From: Pseudomonadota bacterium
Lineage (GTDB): Bacteria; Pseudomonadota; Gammaproteobacteria; Burkholderiales; JABEVD01
Reading direction: 5' to 3'
Length of the DNA: 7,249 bases
Assembly (NCBI GenBank): GCA_021811205.1
Contig: JAJZPK010000135.1
Coordinates: 1 to 7,249, forward strand
Numbering within the stretch: the first letter of the stretch is position 1; every line of letters begins with the position of its first letter. The notes beneath the pieces are model-generated. The model had not been told where the DNA came from. It made no database searches and saw nothing but the letters and a program-made list of their open reading frames with translations. Shown in pieces: positions 1 to 4,953 of this stretch. The position numbers and the translations under genes were made by a program.

Positions 1-1189
1 CTTCGATCACCTGGCCGCTGGCCCTGAAAAAACGGTCGAAGACGCGCGGTAGCAGATGCTCTGGAATGCCGGGGCCGTTGTCGGCGATTTCCACATAAGC
101 TTTTTTCCCTGCCGAAATCACGCTGACGTCGATCCTGCCATTGGACGGCGTATAGCGTATGGCGTTGTCGATGAGATTGTCGAACAGGATGCGCAATGCA
201 TCCGAATTTGCCTGGATGACGATCGTCTCGTCGCGCACCATGCCCAGGTCTATGCCCTTTTTTTCGGCAAGCGGAATGAGGCTGCCGATGCAGGCCTTTA
301 CGATCTGGCCGAGATCGGCATTTTGCCTGGAAGGCGCACTTTCCGCTTCGAAGCGAGCCATTTTCAGCAGCTGGTTGACGAGATGGGAAGCGCGGTGAAC
401 GCCGGCTTTCAATTCCCCGATGCGGGCATCCATGTCCTCCCGGGACTGGCAAAGGGAAAGATTCTCGATCTGCAGCTGAAGTGCGGCGAGCGGCGTGCGC
501 AGTTCATGCGCGGCATTCGACACGAACTGGCGCTGCGATTCGAGTGCATCTCCGAGACGCAGCAGCAGGGCATTCATTTCTGCGATCAGGGGAGCGATTT
601 CCTGCGGGATGTTTTCGGCAGGCAATGGGTCGAGGCTCGAAGCATCCCGCTGGGTCGCGGCCGCCGTGACGGCGTCCAGCGGTTTGAGGATGCGCCCGAC
701 AACCACGGCCACGAGAATCCAGGAAAGCGGGATCAGCCCGGCTATGGGCAATACCGAACGCAGGGCGGCAGCGGTAGCGATTTCCCGACGGACGTCCCCT
801 GACAGGGAAACCTGTACGGTGCGGTCGGGGTAGACGATGGTATAGGTTCGCCATTTCTTGCCATGCATCGTGAGGTCGGAAAACCCGGTCTTGTTTCCCC
901 TGGGCAAGATGAAACCAGGCCGGGATGACTTGACCGGTTCACTTTCATACCACGACTGGATGACGAAATCGCTTTCCCGCTCTTCCTCGGTTTCGGAGAA
1001 GAATCTGGCCTGCATCGCGGGAAACTGCGAGCCTTCGTCGATGCTCCGGGCGACCTCGCGCATCTGATGGTCGAGCAATTCGCCGGCGTCGTTCTTTGCG
1101 AGCATGTAGGAAATGCTGCCGGCGAGCATGCCGACTATGCTCAGCAGTCCGACCAGCAGAATGATGAGCTGTTTCTTCAGGGAATTCAT
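1..1189 (-). CDS. QseC-like sensor histidine kinase, C-terminus cut off by window edge
   Basis: This is an inner-membrane sensor kinase that should phosphorylate the response regulator just upstream. I translated it by hand: 396 residues are open from the ATG at 1189 to the window edge. Visible parts are a first membrane segment (about residues 8-33), a periplasmic region (about 34-145), a second membrane segment (146-165), a HAMP-like linker (166-217) beginning GRILKPLD, the H-box FVSNAAHELRTPL with His228 as the likely phosphorylation site, the N-box DNLIDNAIRYT (337-347), the G1 box DNGPGIP (370-376) and the F-box FDRFFR (384-389). The G2 box and the C-terminus lie outside the window. The periplasmic stretch carries the pattern I associate with the 2CSK_N domain: DAGELLDHQ near the membrane, then DFVIQSW, then a TVQVS strand. 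The start codon overlaps the regulator stop (ATGA), so translation is probably coupled. The ligand is unknown; QseC or PmrB relatives are the closest comparison. Confidence 0.93.
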   Translation of the reverse strand, partial: MNSLKKQLIILLVGLLSIVGMLAGSISYMLAKNDAGELLDHQMREVARSIDEGSQFPAMQARFFSETEEERESDFVIQSWYESEPVKSSRPGFILPRGNKTGFSDLTMHGKKWRTYTIVYPDRTVQVSLSGDVRREIATAAALRSVLPIAGLIPLSWILVAVVVGRILKPLDAVTAAATQRDASSLDPLPAENIPQEIAPLIAEMNALLLRLGDALESQRQFVSNAAHELRTPLAALQLQIENLSLCQSREDMDARIGELKAGVHRASHLVNQLLKMARFEAESAPSRQNADLGQIVKACIGSLIPLAEKKGIDLGMVRDETIVIQANSDALRILFDNLIDNAIRYTPSNGRIDVSVISAGKKAYVEIADNGPGIPEHLLPRVFDRFFRASGQVIE

Positions 1190-1842
1190 TTCACCACCAT
1201 CCAGCCGATGCCGCGCACATTGCGGATGATTTCGCTGTCGAATTTCCTGCGCAAGTAATGGATGATTACGTCGACGACATTGCTTTCGACTTCCTCGCCC
1301 CATCCGTAGATGTGCTCCTCGATCTGACTGCGCGAATAGATCGTTCCGGGATGGGCGGCGAGGGTGTGCAGCAGTGCGAATTCCTTGGCCGAAAGGGCCA
1401 GGGTCTTGCCCCGGTAGGTGGCCTCGTGGGATGCCAGGTTGAGGGTGATTTCGCCGTTGCCGATGAGCGATGCGGCGTGCCCCCCCTGCCTGCGCAGGAT
1501 CGCGCGTATCCTTGCCAGCAGTTCCTTGAAGCTGAAAGGCTTGATGAGATAATCGTCGGCGCCGAGATCCAGCCCTTCGACGCGATCATCGATGCCGTCC
1601 CTTGCGGTGATAATGAGGAGCGGCGTGTCGATCCCGCTGCCGCGCATCGATTTCAGCACGTCCGTTCCGGATTTCCGGGGCAATCCCAGATCGAGCAGAA
1701 CCACGGCATAATGCCCGGTCTTGGCAGCCTCCAGCCCCTGGATGCCGTCCTGAACCCAGTCCGCGATCAGGCCGGCTTCCTTCAGCGCCAGGGCGAGATT
1801 CCGGCCGATCATGGGATCGTCTTCGACAATCAGGACGCGCAT
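1186..1842 (-). CDS. OmpR/PhoB-family response regulator (QseB/PmrA-like)
   Basis: This is a cytoplasmic DNA-binding response regulator of 218 residues, the normal size for the family. The receiver domain (about 1-115) has the acidic pocket EDD (7-9), phospho-acceptor Asp51 in LLDLGLP, Thr79 in ITARD and Lys101 in KPF, so all catalytic positions are present. A winged-helix effector domain follows (about 125-217), with the LSAKEFALL helix, the EEVESNVVDVIIHYLRRKF recognition region and the NVRGIGWMV wing. The start at 1842 gives the canonical N-terminus MRVLIVEDD and has GGAG six bases upstream. An in-frame ATG at 1854 (adding MELN) also has an AAGGA six bases upstream, so either is possible. 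The gene sits about 61 bases after the phosphoesterase stop and overlaps the kinase start by four bases. The kinase is its evident partner, and the uptake genes upstream are plausible targets, though no binding site is proven. Confidence 0.95.
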   Translation of the reverse strand: MRVLIVEDDPMIGRNLALALKEAGLIADWVQDGIQGLEAAKTGHYAVVLLDLGLPRKSGTDVLKSMRGSGIDTPLLIITARDGIDDRVEGLDLGADDYLIKPFSFKELLARIRAILRRQGGHAASLIGNGEITLNLASHEATYRGKTLALSAKEFALLHTLAAHPGTIYSRSQIEEHIYGWGEEVESNVVDVIIHYLRRKFDSEIIRNVRGIGWMVVK

Positions 1843-1848
1843 ATTCAG

Positions 1849-1865
1849 CTCCATTGAGGGTCCTT
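1849..1865 (-). promoter_or_regulatory. Two alternative ribosome binding sites for the response regulator
   Basis: On the coding strand AAGGA (1861-1865) lies six bases before the ATG at 1854, and GGAG (1849-1852) lies six bases before the ATG at 1842. Both spacings are ideal, so the sequence alone does not settle the start. The second is preferred because it gives the usual family N-terminus. These are also the clearest Shine-Dalgarno sites downstream of the receptor gene, which suggests that the regulator is translated independently rather than coupled to the phosphoesterase. Confidence 0.55.
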
Positions 1866-1903
1866 ATCCTACCATGAAGCAGAGCAAGTCGAGCGCCATT
1901 TGG

Positions 1904-3253
1904 CTACGGTCTGGCACAAAACAGGGACTGGCCGCGCAGGGTGCAGCGCACCTGCGGTTTGCCGTAGCGGTTTCGTTCGGTTATCAGCCATTGTTTGCCG
2001 GTGCGCTCGATGGTGAGAAAGCCGACCTCCGGATTCGAAACGATTCGGCTCACCATGGCCCCCGGAGCCGGCTGCTCGCCTTCGGGCAGTGTTTTCGGGA
2101 GCGGATGGTCGGTTGCGGTTCCGGAATTTCCGGTCACGACAGTGGCGGGGTGATCGTCAGAAAAGTCCAGCGCCTCGAAAAGATGGACATGGCCGTGAAA
2201 CGCTGCATCGATGCCAGGCGAAAAGAGGCGTGCCGGGTGAAGCGCCTGCATGACGGATTGCAGGGCACGATTTCCGGGCTGGGTCGTCTCGCTCTCCTGA
2301 GCGTAAGCAAGCACCGGATGATGACTGAGGAAGAAGCTGTGCGCCATCCTGCCGGCCAGTTCATCCACTTTGCGGAACTGCGACAGGTAGCGCTGATAGG
2401 CGCCGTCTTCGGGAGAGTATGCCGAACTGGCGGCTTTCGACGAATCGAACACGATCAGTTGCGTATCGCCAGCGATCGGCACCGCATAGGGTTCGCTGAA
2501 GTCTCCCCGGGCATCGTTTTCGGGATTGTCACAGGATCTCGATGAAGCAAAGGATTGCGTATCGAGAAAGCGGAACCATCCCTGGCCTGCGCGAATGCAG
2601 GATTCGTGGTTGCCGCGCACCATGACCCATGGGGCAGCCGCAAGGAGCCGTTTTGCGGGATCGAAGAAATCGGCTTGCCACGAGTCGAACCCGTAGCCCC
2701 ACGGGCTGCCTGTGCACCCGCCTGCTCCTTTCGGGCAGGGGCTTTCCCGGTAAAGGTAGTCGCCGACATGGATCACGAGATCGGGCTTGAAGGCTGCCGC
2801 TGCCGCGCTGATCTGCCGGAACGCCCATTTTTCCGGATCGGTGCAGGACTGGAAGGCATGCTCGGACTGGTTCATGCGGCAACCCGTATCCCCGATGACG
2901 ACGATGCGCTGCGGATTTTTTCTGGGAACGGGCAGCGCCTTTCCTGCGATGCTGACATGTCCGACATGGGCCGGCAATTTCGCTTCGCAGACCAGCACGG
3001 GAAACTTTGCATCCTTGAGCGAGCCTGGACGTGCCGGAACGTCTGCAGGGGAGGCCCTGAGCTGCATTTTTTCCGGCTTCCCGTCGAATTTCACGTCCGG
3101 GCAGGCCGGCGCATCGGTTATGACCCGGGCAATGCCCTGTCCGTTGTTCCCGAGCAGCACATAGGCCGCGTAGATCCCGTCCTGCGGGCTTGCGTCTGCC
3201 GTCCGGAAAAATGCCGCAGCCAGGAGCGCGAAGATCGGCATCAGATACTTCAT
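1904..3253 (-). CDS. Secreted metallophosphoesterase (calcineurin-like / purple acid phosphatase-like)
   Basis: This is a 449-residue exported phosphoesterase, probably periplasmic, expected to hydrolyse phosphate esters at a two-metal centre. The open frame continues 77 codons further upstream, but that part overlaps tonB. The ATG at 3253, one base after the tonB stop, gives a signal peptide (about 1-21, likely cut after TADA) and is preferred. An N-terminal region (about 22-115) of uncertain fold precedes the catalytic domain. The catalytic motifs run in order: GDTG (121-124), GDYLYRE (164-170), GNHE (214-217), SHHP (310-313) and GHVH (354-357), a full set of metal ligands. The GDxxYR form resembles purple acid phosphatases. 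Ten cysteines (51, 89, 125, 137, 173, 180, 219, 241, 437, 446) suit disulfide bonding in an oxidising compartment. Arg17 inside the signal region is slightly unusual. Substrate unknown; a phosphodiesterase is also possible. Confidence 0.9.
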   Translation of the reverse strand: MKYLMPIFALLAAAFFRTADASPQDGIYAAYVLLGNNGQGIARVITDAPACPDVKFDGKPEKMQLRASPADVPARPGSLKDAKFPVLVCEAKLPAHVGHVSIAGKALPVPRKNPQRIVVIGDTGCRMNQSEHAFQSCTDPEKWAFRQISAAAAAFKPDLVIHVGDYLYRESPCPKGAGGCTGSPWGYGFDSWQADFFDPAKRLLAAAPWVMVRGNHESCIRAGQGWFRFLDTQSFASSRSCDNPENDARGDFSEPYAVPIAGDTQLIVFDSSKAASSAYSPEDGAYQRYLSQFRKVDELAGRMAHSFFLSHHPVLAYAQESETTQPGNRALQSVMQALHPARLFSPGIDAAFHGHVHLFEALDFSDDHPATVVTGNSGTATDHPLPKTLPEGEQPAPGAMVSRIVSNPEVGFLTIERTGKQWLITERNRYGKPQVRCTLRGQSLFCARP

Positions 3254-3254
3254 G

Positions 3255-3872
3255 TTACTGCGCCTGGTTCTGGTTGAATCGCACCCATACCTGGAACTGC
3301 AAGGTTCTTCCGGACAGATCGGGAGGCGGAGGGGGATAGGAAGCTGTTTCGACAGCCTGCTTCGCGGCATTGTCGAGCATGGCATAGCCGCTGGATGCGA
3401 TGATCGACACATGGCTTGCCGTGCCGTCATGGTAGGAGAAGGAAACCAGGGCCTTTCCTGAGACATGCGCCATCCTTGCGGCATATGGGTAACGCACTGC
3501 AGCCTGTACCGAGGCCTTTACGGCGCTGCGGAAGGATGCCGTGATGTCCGGTGCCGGGGCGGGACTCTCGACCTTGGGCGGGTCGGGCGGAAATGCCGGC
3601 GCCTGGGTCGGCGAAGGCGCAGCATCGGCGATCTTCGGCTGCTGTACAGGATCTGGTCGGGGTTGCTGGTGATGCACGGGTTTGGGCTTCTCCTGCTTGG
3701 GCGGCTTCTCCTGCTTGGGCGGCTCGGGAGGCGCAGGGAAGGTCAGCATGACTGGGGGCTGCTCGGGTTCTTTCTGGGCGGGATGACGCTCCAGGGCCAT
3801 GGCAAAAACCGCGATGATCAGGATTTCTAGCGCGAGCGCGATCAGGGCTGATCTGGAAAGTGCGAACCTCAT
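3255..3872 (-). CDS. tonB: TonB family energy transducer
   Basis: TonB spans the periplasm and passes proton-motive energy from ExbB-ExbD to the outer-membrane receptor. The 205-residue product has a short cytoplasmic N-terminus, one membrane anchor (about 9-27), a long proline-rich periplasmic segment (about 36-108, with PPKQEK in tandem) and a C-terminal TonB domain (about 112-200). The C-terminal domain carries the hallmark SSGYAMLDNAAKQAV (160-174) and the closing strand LQFQVWVRF (191-199). The anchor lacks the Ser/His pair seen in E. coli TonB and has Glu16 in the membrane instead. A run of five prolines (180-184) sits where the family usually has a shorter Pro-rich turn. The start lies seven bases after the exbD stop, with an AGGG-type site just upstream, and the stop is one base before the phosphoesterase start. 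Its place next to one receptor suggests a dedicated partner. Confidence 0.95.
   Translation of the reverse strand: MRFALSRSALIALALEILIIAVFAMALERHPAQKEPEQPPVMLTFPAPPEPPKQEKPPKQEKPKPVHHQQPRPDPVQQPKIADAAPSPTQAPAFPPDPPKVESPAPAPDITASFRSAVKASVQAAVRYPYAARMAHVSGKALVSFSYHDGTASHVSIIASSGYAMLDNAAKQAVETASYPPPPPDLSGRTLQFQVWVRFNQNQAQ
3686..3721. repeat. 18-bp tandem repeat (two copies) in the tonB proline-rich linker
   Basis: Two identical 18-base units lie head to tail at 3686-3703 and 3704-3721, with three further matching bases on the right side. They encode two copies of the hexapeptide PPKQEK within the periplasmic spacer of TonB. Being in frame, gain or loss of a unit would alter spacer length by six residues without breaking the gene. 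Confidence 0.9.
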
Positions 3873-3879
3873 GATCGCC

Positions 3880-4266
3880 CTACTCTTTGCGGGCTGCCAG
3901 CCCGATCTGGATGACCCCTGCGGCGCGGCATGCGTCCATCACCGCCATCAGATGCTGGAGCGAAGTGTCCTTCGCTCCCGCTATGGTGACGACGGTATTG
4001 GGACCCTTCTGCTGCAGCATGGCGGTCAGTTCGGACGGACCGACCGTTCTGCCGTCGAAGCCGATGTTTCCCTGCCCATCGACGCTCAGAACCACTTTGG
4101 GCTGGTTGAGCGGCGTGGCGGTCGAGCTTTTGGAAAGGCTGGATGCGATCCCCGAAGAGGGAATCATGTGCAGCGTGATCATGATGAAGAAGACCAGCAG
4201 GAAGAACATGATGTCGATCATGGGGATGATCTCTATCCTGGCCTTCTTGGTTTCGAAATATTTCAT
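3880..4266 (-). CDS. exbD: ExbD-type biopolymer transport protein
   Basis: This is the inner-membrane partner of ExbB in the TonB motor. The product is 128 residues, slightly shorter than E. coli ExbD. It has a short cytoplasmic N-terminus, one membrane helix (about 16-34) and a periplasmic domain (about 45-128). Asp18 in IPMIDIMFFLLVFF matches the essential protonatable Asp at the start of the ExbD helix (Asp25 in E. coli). The strand KVVLSVDGQGNIGFDG (57-72) and the helix SLQHLMAVMDACRAAG (102-117) are typical of ExbD/TolR. The ATG at 4266 is chosen because it lies one base after the exbB stop and gives the standard N-terminus; an upstream in-frame ATG at 4308 would overlap exbB by about 40 bases and adds an unlikely tail. 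The position between exbB and tonB favours ExbD over TolR. Confidence 0.95.
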   Translation of the reverse strand: MKYFETKKARIEIIPMIDIMFFLLVFFIMITLHMIPSSGIASSLSKSSTATPLNQPKVVLSVDGQGNIGFDGRTVGPSELTAMLQQKGPNTVVTIAGAKDTSLQHLMAVMDACRAAGVIQIGLAARKE

Positions 4267-4267
4267 G

Positions 4268-4945
4268 CTAGGCTGCCTGCGATCTGATTTCGGAAATGGT
4301 CTTGCCATTCCTTCTCGGGGCGTCGTGGTAATGCGGATACATGCGGTTCACCAGCATCACTTTCAGCGTCTCCAGCTGATGCATGATGACTCGCACCCGG
4401 TTGCTCAGTGCGTTGAAGAAGAACAGTCCCAGGATTGCGATGAAGAGGCCCGAAGCGGTGGCGAGCAATGCCTCGGCCACGCCCCCTGTCACCTTGGTCG
4501 GGGCATTGCCCGGGTCTCCCAGCACCTGGAAGGCGTTGAACATGCCGATGATGGTGCCGAGCAATCCGAGCAGCGGCGCCATGGTCACGATCGTGTCCAG
4601 CACCCAGAGATGACGGTCGATTCCGGGGGCCTCCCTCATGATGGATTCCTCCAGCTTGTCTGAAATCCGCTCGAAGTCATGGTTGAGATCGTGCTGCAAA
4701 GCGACCGTCAGCACCCTGGCATGGGGCAGCTGGGAGAAGCTTTCTCCCAGATGCTCCAGCGTTTGGTGCTCCACTTTCGACGCCGCTTGGAGCTGGGACA
4801 TGACCTGCTTGCCCTGTGTGATCACTTTCCAGAGATACCAGCTGCGTTCGATGGCTACCGTCAGGGCTGCCAGAAGCAGCAGCCCCATCAGGTAGATGAT
4901 TCCGCCGGAAGATTCGGCCACATGTTGAAATGTCTCGATATTCAT
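4268..4945 (-). CDS. exbB: ExbB-type MotA/TolQ/ExbB proton channel protein
   Basis: ExbB forms the inner-membrane channel that, with ExbD, harvests the proton gradient for TonB. The 225-residue protein has three membrane segments: about 14-33, 116-140 and 156-178. A cytoplasmic stretch lies between the first two and another forms the tail. The signature region APLLGLLGTIIGMFNAF (123-139) and VAEALLATASGLFIAI (156-171) are the family core; Glu158 matches the conserved Glu of the third helix in E. coli ExbB (Glu176). It lacks the longer periplasmic N-terminal extension seen in some ExbB proteins. The gene starts eight bases after the receptor stop, with only a weak GAG-type ribosome site, so it is probably translated with the receptor message. 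TolQ is the main alternative, but there is no tolA/tolB here and the neighbours are TonB parts. Confidence 0.95.
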   Translation of the reverse strand: MNIETFQHVAESSGGIIYLMGLLLLAALTVAIERSWYLWKVITQGKQVMSQLQAASKVEHQTLEHLGESFSQLPHARVLTVALQHDLNHDFERISDKLEESIMREAPGIDRHLWVLDTIVTMAPLLGLLGTIIGMFNAFQVLGDPGNAPTKVTGGVAEALLATASGLFIAILGLFFFNALSNRVRVIMHQLETLKVMLVNRMYPHYHDAPRRNGKTISEIRSQAA

Positions 4946-4953
4946 TCAGGTTC

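Noticed and set aside
56..802. Plus-strand open frame of 248 codons opposite the histidine kinase
   Set aside because: The minus strand encodes H, N, G1 and F boxes in a continuous frame; the plus-strand product has no membrane, signal or domain features and no convincing ribosome site.
1258..1857. Plus-strand open frame of 199 codons opposite the response regulator
   Set aside because: It is a shadow of the regulator, whose catalytic residues are all intact on the minus strand.
1855..1903. Possible terminator between the phosphoesterase and the regulator
   Set aside because: The only symmetry, GCCA-AA-TGGC, has a two-base loop and no following T-run, so it cannot act as an intrinsic terminator.
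1811..2545. Plus-strand open frame of 244 codons opposite the phosphoesterase and regulator start
   Set aside because: It spans the end of one real gene and the start of another on the other strand and shows no family motifs.
3254..3484. Longer upstream start (ATG at 3484) for the phosphoesterase
   Set aside because: It would overlap the well-defined tonB C-terminal domain by over 200 bases and would bury the signal peptide behind 77 residues with no family match.
4267..4308. Longer exbD start at 4308
   Set aside because: It adds 14 residues (MARPFPKSDRRQPS) that overlap exbB; the ATG at 4266 gives the usual ExbD N-terminus.
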